Of a stretch of DNA of 64,000 bases, positions 35,721 to 49,709 are shown in pieces; the stretch's first letter is position 1; every line of letters begins with the position of its first letter. The position numbers and the translations under genes are program-made. The notes beneath the pieces were generated by a model. The model was not told the DNA's origin and searched no databases. It was given only the letters and a program-made list of their open reading frames with translations. Source of the DNA: Camillea tinctor (taxonomy: Eukaryota; Ascomycota; Sordariomycetes; Xylariales; Xylariaceae); contig MU394088.1 of assembly GCA_022578605.1 (NCBI GenBank), positions 1 through 64,000 on the forward strand, written 5' to 3'.

Positions 35721-38206
35721 TAGAAGTAAAAATTGTATATTTCCAAGTTTTTTTTTTTCAAAATTTATTGTGCGTATTAGTACGACTTGAATCTCTTGCT
35801 TTGTTGATAGATAAAGAGCTAGACAACATGAGGTTTACCTGTTTAATATAAATTATTTTCTAGTACAGGCACTAGTGGCACTAAAAGAACTGTTGTTCCT
35901 TGAAGAAGTAAAAAAAAGTTTGTTTAACCATGTGAAGAATGGCAGGCGGTACACAAAGGCTCTCTTGAGTTTGTGCAGGGATTGGCCACGGGAGAGGTTG
36001 GTTATATTTGGAAATAGTGGTGGCCTGTATATAAATTTATGATCGCTACGGGAAGCTTAATAGGAACTCTGACGATCACGAGGCCGTTACCTGAGAACCG
36101 AATTAACTAAATTTGATACCACTATCGACGTAAAATGGCTTCTTTGTTCTGTCTAAGATAGGTATTATTATTATCAAAACCCAATACACTGCTCCTAAAT
36201 ACTTACTAGATATCCGTCACGTATAATGAATTAAAAACTTAAGTAATCGAGTTTCAATTAGGTATGTGGGAAACTGAAGGTACCTATTTTCGCTACCGTC
36301 ATCTACTCCAGAAAAGAATCTCTTTGCTCGCCACGAGGTATGCATTGTCACAATATACCTACCTAGGTACCTAGGTATTTATCCATAATTTCTGAAATCG
36401 TAGAAAGCTATTACCTAACCTTACATTCGCCAGATAGGTTATCAAGAAGGCTTTCAAGCTTGACTCCGTAGATAGAGAACTAAAATCATATAATCATACT
36501 ATTAGAGTTACGATTACTATATTCTATAGAAGTGGGGTGCTATATGTTTATCTAGGTAGTCATCACATCTACCTAAGTCATAGTTACATTATAGAGAGGA
36601 AATATATTCGTGCGGGGAGCTACATGATCTACCTATACCCCTAGGAGTACACATTTACTGCAGGTGGTGTTCTGGTAGGGATACCCCTGCAACAAGAACC
36701 AATCAGAAAAATGGCCCTTCCCTTTTATACTTGGCACATGCCGTCAGCCAATACAACGGCTCACCAACAACTTAAGTATGGTTACACCTGCAGGATCTTT
36801 AGCGCAAAGTAGCTTAAATTCTCGCCTGTTAATAAGAAACGTGTAAGTGCGAGACTATTAGGGCGATTATGGCTTGCAATAAGAGACGTTATTATTCTGC
36901 CTCAACTGCCAGTGTACAAGACCGATAGCTGCTGAGCAAGGGAGGCCGTGGGTCACCAGTCGAGTGACTTACCTCGTTGTAAAAATGAATCCCACGGAAG
37001 AGATTGTCACGTGATAAAGGAACAGTCCGGTAGCAACTGGATTATAATAGGGATTCCCAGCCAAGCTGCCAGGACCAACAGTCATCATACAGAACGGGGG
37101 TGTATATAAAAGGGGGTGTATGTAACATATGAATCTGTGTACGTAGCCTCGACCCATAATCTCACCGTGAGTTATACGAACCTAGTATTTTACCCAAAGC
37201 GTTTACTCGTTGGTAATATTGAAGTTACATTTGCTGCTTTTTTGTGCATGCAAGGCATGGCTTCCTTACACGGTAGTTGGGGGTTTCTGGGGGTCCGATT
37301 CCTTCGCAAGGGTGTCCCCCAGCCTTGTTCGAGATGTACATACATAAGCTCAAGCAAGGTTTTGTGTGTGTGTGTGCGTACAACGTAAAGTAGTATATAT
37401 TGCCTGCTCCCATTGTAACATTGGTTCCTGTTTACGAAGGCTTGGAATCATGCCTTTCATGTGAAACCACGGCATTCAAAACCGACGTAAGCTCATATTC
37501 ATTCATGATGAGGAGTTATGGCGGATCTGATTGATCATCGCGTAAATTAATAATCTTAATTAATTATTCTTTCAGTTTTGTTAGTTGGTGCCTACCTTGA
37601 AAGACACGAATAATTACAAATATTTGTCGGCCTGCCTATTATTTAATGTCTCATGCTACTGTACCGTATTGGATTCACTTGGTTCCCTCATGGTTCTGCA
37701 GTCAGAATTAAGAGAACCAGCTATGTAGGTACTTAGAATGCAGGTGAGACGACAATGCAAAAAGGTGAGTATCAACGGCAGATATCAGTGTGAGAATCGT
37801 TTATCGGATGGCCAAGAACCTGGACCCGAGAAAATGTCTGACCTAGCTACCCATATCGGCTTGTTAGTTTCAGACACCAAGAATCCTCTAAGTGCCCATA
37901 CGTCGGCTACGATCCCAAAAAGAGTCTGCTCAAGTCCCATGCAGCAGTAGCAGCTTAGGCAAAAGCTCCATGTAGCTTAGGTCAGGTACATAGGACGATC
38001 ATCATTTATACCGCCTTCCCTGGGGTAGAGAAAGCAAAGTTGTATTGGGATTCTAATGGCTACCATCATCTGACGCTCGCCCGCACTCATACATACTCAC
38101 TCTCACACATCCTTCTAAGAACAGTATGATTCAAAGCCTCTAACCCGTTTATGACACGAATCGAGATTTGCACACCTTTTCTAGCAAGAGATATCCCAAT
38201 CTAGAC
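35721..38206. other. Intergenic, about 2.5 kb
   Basis: No gene is supported. It contains overlapping ACCTAGGT palindromes (36361-36376), a TATA-like sequence (about 37104) with no attached gene, and a TG microsatellite near 37364-37378. Short frames at 37116-37413 and 37738-37950 have no recognisable domain. Confidence 0.55.
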
Positions 38207-39203
38207 ATGACCACATTCAAGATGCGGTATGCATACGCAGAACGTACGGGGCGCGACGAAGCCGAGGCACGGAGGTAGGCTCTGGGTACTTATAATCTAA
38301 GGAAATAAGAAATTTTCATGTTAAACATTATGCCCGCAGACTTGACGAGCAATTCGACCTCCTGACAAGGTACGGAATCAGACCACCACTTTAATATATC
38401 CCTCGTTAAACTGTTTGAGCTCACAAATATACAGAAACATCGGCTACCTCCTCCATCCCATCGTCTCTGCCTCTCTCCCGTCCAACCCATGCATAGCCGA
38501 CATAGGCACGGGGACCGGCATATTCCTACGCGCCCTCTACCCGTCCGTGCCAGACGCCCAGCTCGACGGGTACGACATCTCTGCGGCCCTGTACCCGAGC
38601 GCCTCCACGCTCCCCTCCACGCTCCCGCCGAACAACACCCTCAGCCTGCTCGACGCCAGGAAGCCGATCCCGGAGCCCATGCGCGGCGTGTACGATGTGG
38701 TTCACGTGCGCTTGATAGCCACGGATATTCCTCCCGAGGAATGGAGTGCCGTGGTCCGCAACGTGTCGTTGCTTGTGAAGCCGGGTGGCTACCTCCAGTG
38801 GGAAGAGTGTGATATTGCGGGGTTGAAGTACCTGCGTGGTCGGGACGGGTCCCGCGTGGAAAAGACGCGCGTGATGGGGGCGGCATTTCTGGAGGGGATG
38901 CGAGAGCGGTTTGCCCATGGGTGGAATACTATGTCCGAGGACATGCGCGCGGCAGGCTTGGTAGACGTTGATACTGAGGTGATTAGTTCGGACCGACTCC
39001 CTGAGACGCGGGAGAGGATGACAGTGAACAGTAAACAAGATATATTCGCTTGGGCCCGTTTGGTGGCCAAACAGGGGCTTCCAGTCCCGTTCACGGCCGC
39101 GCAGCTGGAGCGAACTGAAAAGGAGGTGTCCGAGGAGATTGCGTCAGGCTGCTATGTGCGGTTCGATATTCATGTCGCTTTTGGTCGGAAGCCCGCGGAG
39201 TAG
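38207..39203 (+). CDS. SAM-dependent methyltransferase (LaeA/secondary-metabolism type)
   Basis: Model: join(38207..38274,38340..38369,38435..39203), 288 aa. The introns are 65 nt each, and the middle exon is only 30 nt. Spliced, the N-terminus reads RYAYAERTGRDEAEARRLDEQ, then NIGYLLHP, the usual lead-in of fungal class I methyltransferases of this type. Motif I is ADIGTGTGIFL (D55, GTGTG 57-61). DVVHVRLI and LLVKPGGYLQWEE are post-motif strands typical of the family. The substrate is unknown; relatives act on secondary metabolites or as LaeA-like regulators. No membrane segment or signal peptide is present. It lies 0.8 kb upstream of a hydrolase pseudogene on the same strand. Confidence 0.87.
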
Positions 39204-39995
39204 GGAATGAACTGATGAGTCCCCCTTTGAAGCGGAGGTGAAATTGAAATATAGACACAAGATACACTTGAACAGTGTATGGGAAGTAATAAATTGTTTG
39301 AACGAGGTAGATATAACCTAGATCATTTTAATTTAAAACGGTGCAGAACTACACATGCCTCCCGAAAATATTCATCATTAGTCCTGGATTGGCAATCAGT
39401 TGGTCCTTCGTGTTACTCTCTACAGCCACTCTGTTGCGATCCTTGGAACCATTTCCAATGTTATATTTGGAAAAGAGAGCCGCAGTGACAAGTCCCCACT
39501 AGGCTATCGCCAGATTCTTTCTTACCCAACCCATGTAGCCTCTCCACAAAGGTCAGCGACGAATGATCTCTCAAATTCAAGTGTTACGAAGTACTTATCC
39601 CCGGTAAAGATAGATGCTATCCTAGTGACCTCATAAGGACCTTACATATCACTAGCATCATACCATACAGATAAAGGGAAATATGTTTTCAGCCTGCTCC
39701 TATAAATGGTCTATTTGCTGTGAATAAACTGACAGCAGTGCACCGAGATAACATATGTTAAGGCGATGAGGAGGTGCCTTGTCATATCGGGAGCCATCAC
39801 CGACTTAGCAGGTGATTTAGGAAAAGAAAAGTTCCAGTCACAATCGAAAAAAGCAGACTATGTCAGCATTAGCCAGGATAGAACATATTTATAGGCAAAA
39901 CAAGGAGGCAGCTATGTAAGTAAGTGTATCCGTCACTTCTCCCAAGACCATTATAACAACAGCAATTACCCGTACAACCACGGTTATTACTCATC
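39204..39995. other. Intergenic
   Basis: The 3' flank of the methyltransferase and the upstream region of the hydrolase pseudogene. No other feature is seen. Confidence 0.6.
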
Positions 39996-40976
39996 ATGGC
40001 AGCAGCTTCTGACCTTGCCGTCGTTATTTGTCATGGCTCCTATCATACCCCTGCACCTTATATGCCATTGGTTGAGGCACTGAAAGCTACAGGGTTCGAT
40101 GCGCACTGCCCCCAGATCTCTCTAAGCTGAATGTTGGTGATGTTGATAAGCTTGACTTCGATCTAGGTCCACCCGCAGGAGGCTACCCACAGGGCGAGGG
40201 GGATTTGAAGGCCATTTTTGGTGTTCTCAATCCGTTACTCGACCAAGGCAAGAGAGCGCTTTTGCTTGCCCACTCTTCGAGACGATGGGTCGCCACTGAA
40301 GCTGCACGACCCGGGCTGCAAGCTAAACAGTATGGCACATTATTTGTTTACCCCCAATTGTCTGTGAACCAACTCACAAAGGTTGATTTCTGACTTATGA
40401 TGTTACAGTTGAAAGGCGAGTGGCCTTCCTGGCGACATAATCGGCATTCTCTACGTAGGCGCATTTATTATCCCCGCAGGAAAATCAGTTCATAGCTTCT
40501 TCCAGCCTAAAGACGGGTCTTTCGTAACACCACCATTCATAACGTTCCATGTGAGTATTATATAATATTGAAACTTAACTGTTTTTCTTCTTCTAGCATA
40601 GATTGACCTGACTCTTTTAATCATGTAGAAACATGACGGTGCCGGGCTCGGAACCATGGTAGAACCCGAAAAGTTCCTCTTCAACGACCTCGAACAAGGC
40701 GAGGCACAAAGATGGGCACCTACCCTAACCGGATCGCCTATCCTAACTACGAAATTGGCCAACGATGCCTATGCAAACCTGCCTTGCGCATATCTTGTGC
40801 TGGAACGAGATTTAACGTTGCCCCGTGAGTACCAGGAGAGCATGGCCGCTGCCCAGGGCCAGAAGACAGGTAAATTTACCATGTACCACTGTCCATCTGG
40901 TCATTCGCCCCACCTTAGCCGAGCCGAAGAGGTCGTTGGTATCAATCAAGAGCTCGTTGGGAAGATCAGTGTGTGA
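39996..40976 (+). pseudogene. Alpha/beta-hydrolase pseudogene
   Basis: A fungal AB-hydrolase of about 250 aa is traceable in exons roughly 39996-40329, 40409-40550 and 40629-40976, with introns 40330-40408 and 40551-40628. It begins MAAASDLAVVICHGSYH and ends with the His-bearing motif GHSPHLSR. Three lesions are visible. A frameshift near 40105-40125 separates ATGFDAHCPQ from the continuation DLSKLNVGDV. The nucleophile elbow reads AHSSRRW, where Gly residues are expected after the Ser. A TGA at 40410-40412 opens exon 2 and is one C-to-T change from CGA. Loss of activity is inferred from all three together. The shift could in principle be a sequence error, but the elbow change and stop argue against that. 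Confidence 0.82.
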
Positions 40977-41565
40977 GATGTAACATGTAAGCAGGTGGGA
41001 TGGGCTATGCGTGAGGTGAATGAAGCCACTGTACTGACTCCAAATAACCTACATGCTTTTTGGTTGATGTTTAGTATTGGCTCATGCTTCTTTTCGACTA
41101 TGGAAATGGGAGGGAAATAATTCAACTCTTACGCTGCCTTATTTACCGAGCAGGAGGATATGTATAAAGCTCATCCAAATATTCCGAAAGATGAATATCA
41201 CCTTATCGTCTAACACCTTCTGATATATCGGCGTTCTCAGCCTAACCCACATGGCGAGTGATAGACCCGAGCCTCATGTCACATAACATGTATACAAAAG
41301 GATAGCATAGCGCAACTATTTAACAATACGTCTTCCGAATTAAACATTTTGATCCCCATTGAGAAGTATCCCTTCCGGTAGTCAACCATTTATCACACCA
41401 TCCTAGGTCATCTAGATTTTCACAGTCCCCCAACACTTTCGTATTCACAGATTCCAGCCGGGCATTCCGACCCGATGTCCATATATCCGCGTACCTTATT
41501 TTTTAACCCAGACCTGCCCTCCACTCACATATCAACACCCTCACCCTAGACTCATCGCGTATCCC
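40977..41565. other. Intergenic between convergent genes
   Basis: The 3' flanks of the hydrolase pseudogene and of the minus-strand gene that follows. Nothing else is recognised. Confidence 0.6.
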
Positions 41566-42185
41566 CTACGTATCCACCCCGGCCCTCAAATCCCCCCCGC
41601 CCCCATCAGCAACCACCCCACGCCTCCTATCCTCCTTAACCGCCTCCCTAGCGGCCGCCTGCTCTTGTTTCTTTCTGTACCCGCACATCTTGAAGTCAGT
41701 CATCCGGAGCTTGATCTCCCTAATTCACTTTCCCCAAAGAAAAGAAAGAGAAGAGGGAAAGAAAGAAGGAAAAGGAAAAGGAAATCTCACCTCTCCAACC
41801 CCCCCGCCAAATCCGGTTCCCGCCCCCCACCCCCCTCCTTCCGCTCCACCGCACCCGCCACGGCGCCCTCGCCGGGTGCACACATCTGGTCTCCGTCCAG
41901 CTCGCCCGTTCTGCCAGCCCCTATCCCCGTCCCCGTCCCAGCCCCTACCCCCGTCACCGACGCTAGTTTCCCGTCCCCGGCGTGGCCGTAGCCCAGGCTC
42001 GAGGGCGTGGCCTCGCTGATGCTGCCCTTGGTAGAGGGGGGAAGACGGTGTTCCGTCGGGGCTGCGTGGGAGTGTTGTTGCTGTTGGTGTGCGATGCGGG
42101 ACTCGGCCGGGTTGGAGGTCACGGGGTTGTTGGGGAGGGCGTAGGGTGCGCTGGCGGGGGGCTGGGAGGGTGCTGAGGAGTCCAT
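41566..42185 (-). CDS. Small polar protein of unknown function
   Basis: Model: complement(join(41566..41674,41791..42185)), 167 aa. A 116-nt intron (GTGAGA..TACAG) joins GGLER to KKQEQAAAREAVKEDRR. The first exon is Pro/Ala/Gln-rich (PSQPPASAPYALPNNPV, then a short Gln/His run), followed by PSTKGSISEATPSSLGYG and Gly-rich sequence. The C-terminus is a charged helix and a Gly-rich tail. No membrane segment or signal peptide is present; it looks intrinsically disordered. I recognise the general layout from small conserved ascomycete hypothetical proteins but know no function. Overlapping plus-strand frames of similar length are low-complexity shadows. Confidence 0.75.
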
Positions 42186-45085
<2,900 letters not shown>

Positions 45086-46011
45086 GAGTTCTTGTTATTT
45101 GAACATCACGGGTGGAAACATATCGGACCCCATGTCAATAGTGGGTTGTTTCGTATACCATTGTATGTTCAAGATGGTGGACTCCGGGAATCACCTAACC
45201 TACCTTACTTAGGCCAAGGCCTATATAAACTTGACGTATACCGTTCCGACCAAACCAATTGAAAAGTGAAGTCCAAAGGAATTATACGAGAAACGTAAAT
45301 CGCTGCTCAAGGAAGGACATTGATAGCAGAAATAAGGCTGGAGATGGAAATGGAAATGAAGATGAAAATGGTAAAAAGGGCAAGTTTCAGGTCGAGGTGT
45401 CTGAGGCAGGGAACATATCTTATCTACGTGCCGAGGCTGTAGGTTAGCACTATGCACACTAAAACATAGTGCCACGACATACCTAATAAGTCCTACCCGA
45501 TTAAAGTTAAGTGCAGTACGACTTTTCTAAGTATGCTGTGCAACTTCAACTCTTACATTGAGTGGTTAGGGACCAAATAAAATATGCAGGTAAGAGATGC
45601 AAAAAAAGATAAAAATAACAATAAAATGCTTAAGTAAATAGTTATAGGGGGGGAAACTCGGGTAAGTCGGCGCCTTTTTTTGTCTTTGGCTACTATTTTT
45701 TGTCTTGCCTTCTTCCCTATTCCCCCTTCGCCCCCCTTTTTTATTTCTCTAAATGTTATTACACATCATTTTCCCCTAAAGACGCGCGTTCTAGACGGTG
45801 CAAGACATGCTAACCAATCACCTAGTCCGAAACGACTCAGCTGTGGCTCCAACAACCGGGGGGTTCTCGACCCCCTGGCATCGTTTCATGAGACACTCTT
45901 TCATTCTCATACTTACTCTTTCTCATTTCTCATCTTCGAGACGAAACAAAAAAAAAGCCCAGCTAATGCTTTCTGGAAGACATGACATGAAATGATCCCA
46001 AGAGATGTATC
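45086..46011. other. Intergenic
   Basis: GH30 3' flank and DUF3431 upstream region, with CT-rich and A-rich tracts near 45690-45770 and 45950. A GGAAATG-repeat stretch lies at 45350-45375. No gene is seen. Confidence 0.6.
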
Positions 46012-47210
46012 ATGGCTATCTTTGGCCTTGTAGCCCGTCCGAGGGCTTCTGTCATCTCCGCCATCTTTCTCATCTGCCTCGTTAGCCTGCTAGTCCATCG
46101 TTCTCCTTTTTCTCCACCGTTTTTATCAAACCCGAGACCCGTGTCAGCAACTGTTGGACCGCGAATTGAGTTCGTGGTATCCGCCGTGAAGGCTACCAAC
46201 ACCTCCTGGATCCATGAATACTTCCCATCTTACCCGGCTCACGTGTATATCGCCGATGACCCAAAAGCGCCTCTTACGGTAGCAAAGAATATCGGTCATG
46301 AGAGCACCGTCTATCTAACGTAAGATCTCTCCCCAGATATTCACATGTACCAAGACTAGGTAGATACTCAACACTAACTTCATGGCAGCTACATTATTGA
46401 TAATTATAACAACCTCCCTGACATTGTCATCTTTTTGCATGGAGGCCGCTATCAGTGGCACAATGAAGATCCGCTCTATGGTAAGCCCTTCCCTTGTTCT
46501 GGCTGCCCCTCATCAAAAAGGTTTCGAGCTCACTAATGTGAGCAGACGGCGTACCGCCCTTGCAGAAGTTACAAATACCCTACGTAGTAAAGCATGGGTT
46601 TTCCACCCTTCGCTGCTCTTGGCTGCTTGGCTGTCCTCTTGAGATCAGGCCGGACCTGAAGGCCCCCGCCAAATGGGATGACCCCGGCGCCGACCAGCGC
46701 GCCAAGACGGAGGCAGCCTACGCGCTGGCTTTCACCCAGCTGTTTCCTGGAAAGCCGCTCCCTGACGCTGTTGGCGTGCACTGCGGCGCCCAATTTGCAG
46801 TCACCAAGGAGCGGATCCTAAACACCACCATCGAGGAGTATAAATCGTACCGGGATTGGCTTTGGACGACCGATCTCACCGACGAGTTCTCCGGTCGCGT
46901 CATGGAGTACTCCTGGCATCAGATCCTCGGACAGCCTCCCGTGGATTGCCCCCACGCGGGCACGTGTTTCTGTGAGAAGTTTGGCATGTGCAACCTTAAG
47001 TGCGAGGACTACGGCTGCGAGAAGACCTACTTCTTCAAATTTGGTGAGCTACCTAAGAACTGGCCCGACGAGGGCCCGGGTACGGATGGATGGCCGGCGC
47101 GGAATTGGACGGAAGTTGAACCAGAACCCGAGACTAAACCTGAACCGGAAAAAGCTGCCTCAACGCCAAAACCGACATCTGAACTTGCAGACAAGAAGGT
47201 TTTGACTTGA
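46012..47210 (+). CDS. DUF3431 family membrane-anchored protein
   Basis: Model: join(46012..46319,46389..46480,46546..47210), 354 aa. The introns are 69 and 65 nt. One N-terminal membrane segment (about 14-29, ISAIFLICLVSLLV) followed by a Pro/Ser stem suggests type II topology in the secretory pathway. The DUF3431 core is clear: YIIDNYNNLPDIVIFLHGGR, RYQWHNEDPLYDGVPPL, then the Trp/Cys-rich part with ALAFTQLFPG and VGVHCGAQFAVTKERI. The domain has glycosyltransferase-like features but no proven activity that I know of. The C-terminus has six cysteines within about 30 residues and an acidic Pro/Glu repeat tail. Confidence 0.92.
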
Positions 47211-48405
47211 AATGGAAAAAAAAAAGTGAAATGGAATGAAAATGTCGAAATGGACGAACCTTGTATCATTAATGGCTGGGTTGGCATACCGTGGGTTGGC
47301 AGGATTAGTGCCAAGGCATAATGGGACGGTCAAAAACGGGAATCAATGGTGTATGGGAAAGGATTAATAGAAATGAAATTTATTAGTCAATTAAATACTT
47401 TCAACTTTAAGGTTATGACTGCGATGTTATAATACGGAGGCGGCTAGCAACATCAAGACTTGATTCCTTCTGTGGGCCTAGACTTGGGGGGGGGGGGGGG
47501 GGAGGGGGGGAGACATTACTCCCGCGTCTATGTAATGGGGGATAAAATCTAGGAACCTTGATTATGGGGAGGTGAAGTGCTAGAAATAAGCTTGGAGGCA
47601 TAAGCTATATGAATAGGTTGTGAACGTCTAGGGACGATGCTCTTGGGTAGGTTTTGTTCCAGTCTGTCTTCACTGAAGAATCTATTGACTAATAACGGTG
47701 GTCTGATAACGATTCCATCTTGGGGATGTCAGCCCCTTTAGCCTTCTGTCAAACTTGGCGCCGCGTAGGCATACCAATGTTCCCCACTGGATCTAGGGTC
47801 TGGAGATCGATCCAATTAAGTTATTGCTTTCCTTGAGGCTCTGCGTTGTGGTGGTGATGAGGATTTGTAATCTAACTTGAACTTTCGTCTGGATTGGGCT
47901 ACCTAGTTCTCCTATCTCATGTGCCGAGGATAAGTTACCCAGTAAACCCAGGATTGCATGACAGCCTATACAGTCAGTTCAAGTTTGAGTGTTAGATATC
48001 GCGGTATGAGTTGCGGGAAAGGAAGCCAAGCATGATGAATTGAGCAAAATTTCCGTTTTGAGATTCTTTTTCCACCGGACCCGCATGTTATAGGATCCCC
48101 CTCCCCTCAGTTTGGCAATTAGTAAACCACCAACTCGCAATGAGCATTATTAAGCAATAAGAAGATGGATGTCCATTCTAAACAGAATAGGGAAAATGGT
48201 GCAACTATGCGCTTACATATAGTGCATTACCATTTCGCAAAACATCTCCATATACTCCACTTGTCTGAGGATCCAGACAATGGTTGTGCTACAATATAAA
48301 TATGTAGGTCCCTTAATAGCTGACATGTACTGAAGGTTGAAGAGGGGTATTATACATGTATATACAGATATACCCTCAATCTAAAAAGGAAAGAAAACAA
48401 CTGAA
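47211..48405. other. Intergenic with a long poly-G tract
   Basis: No gene is supported. A run of 17 G (47486-47502), one A, then seven G stands out. The region just before 48406 is the enoyl-reductase promoter. Confidence 0.6.
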
Positions 48406-49709
48406 ATGGCCACTCGCAGAGCTATCTATCTCCCTGATACAGGCCGCCTAGAGGTCATCACGCAGACCGAGATCTATGTCCCAACCGGTTCACAGTCGCT
48501 CGTGAAAGTTGCGTACTCGGCCATCAATCCGGCAGACCTAAGGCATTACTACATGGGATGGAACTCGTACGTAGCGGGATACGAATGGATTGGCACCGTG
48601 GAGGCGGTCGGCCCAGATTCGCCATACAAGTTAGGCGAGGTGCTTTTCGGCTTCGCTAAACCTGGGCATAAGCGACCGATCACAGCAGGAGCGCACCAGG
48701 TCGGTAACTTCTTTTAATTAACCCCTATTCTGAACAGTTGTTTAGATAAGGGGGAGCTTCCTGATTGGCATGGGGACTTCTGGGTATCTAACTATGGGCA
48801 GGACTACATACTCGCCGAGACGTTCATGACCTACCGGTATCCCGTAGGCTCAGGGCTCGACTGGAAGCAGGTCGTTTCATGGCCCACGGGGCTCCTAACC
48901 GTCGTAGACGCACTATTCAACTGCATGGGCTTCGCGTTCCCGCCGTTAGCGAAAGAGGGCATAACAGGGCAAGACCCGAAAGGCAGGGCCATTCTCATCG
49001 TGAGTTCCCCGTCCCTCCTGTGAATTACTCACTCCACGGCCCCCCTTCCCCATATCCCTCGTGGACATTCACCACCTCACAAGTGAACGCCACCACCATA
49101 CTACCAGCTAACACTCCCACCCACCAGTGGGGCGGCGCCTCCACCCTTGGCCTCTTCGCCATCCAGCTCGCCCGATTCCTCGGCTTCAGCCCCATCCTGA
49201 CCACGGCCTCGGCGCACAACCACGCAACGCTGCTGCGCCTCGGCGCGACGCAGTGCTTCGACTACCGGCTGCCCACCGTCGTCGACGACATCCGCGCCGC
49301 CAGCAAGAAACCCCTGACGACCGTCTTCGACGCCGTGGGCGCGGGCATGGGCTTCGGCGAGCCGGAGCCGAAGGCGAACGTCGACCTGAGCACGTGCTCG
49401 CCGGAGCTCGCGCGGCGGTGTGTGACGGACGAGAAGGGGGACGACGTGCGGCTCTGCTGCGCGCTGCCCGTGGAGCACGATCCCCGCTGGGGCTTCTGCT
49501 TTCCGATCCGGGAGGCGGATACGGAGACGGAGTACGCGCGCCGCTTGGCGGGGGTGGTGGACTGGCTGCTGGAACACCGCGGGGAGGTGGGGTATGAGGT
49601 TCCGCGGGTGAGGGTGGTGAAGGGGGCGGAGGAGGGGATCAGGGCGATCCATGATGTGTTTGAGGGGCGGACGAGCATGGAGAAGGTGGTTATTGAGCAT
49701 CCGTTGTAG
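48406..49709 (+). CDS. Medium-chain (MDR) enoyl reductase / quinone oxidoreductase-like
   Basis: Model: join(48406..48699,48802..48999,49128..49709), 357 aa. Both introns are phase 0, and the first uses the unusual donor GTCGGT. The N-terminal GroES-like domain is visible (LVKVAYSAINPADLRHY, GYEWIGTVEAVG). The Rossmann part begins WGGASTLGLFAIQLARFLGF (165-184), the NADPH-binding loop in the form found in trans-acting enoyl reductases and ToxD-like proteins. Structural and catalytic zinc ligands of alcohol dehydrogenases are not evident, in line with a zinc-independent member. Such enzymes often reduce polyketide intermediates, but no polyketide synthase is in the window. Exon 3 is strongly G+C-rich, which produces long spurious frames on the other strand. 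Confidence 0.88.

Noticed and set aside
37096..37120. TATA box near 37104
   Set aside because: No gene-like frame starts downstream.
41665..42019. Pro-rich plus-strand frames of about 108 codons
   Set aside because: Low-complexity shadows of the spliced minus-strand gene, which has better splice sites and layout.
49101..49700. 199-codon minus-strand frame
   Set aside because: Shadow of the G+C-rich third exon of the enoyl reductase; Arg/His/Ala-rich and without motif.
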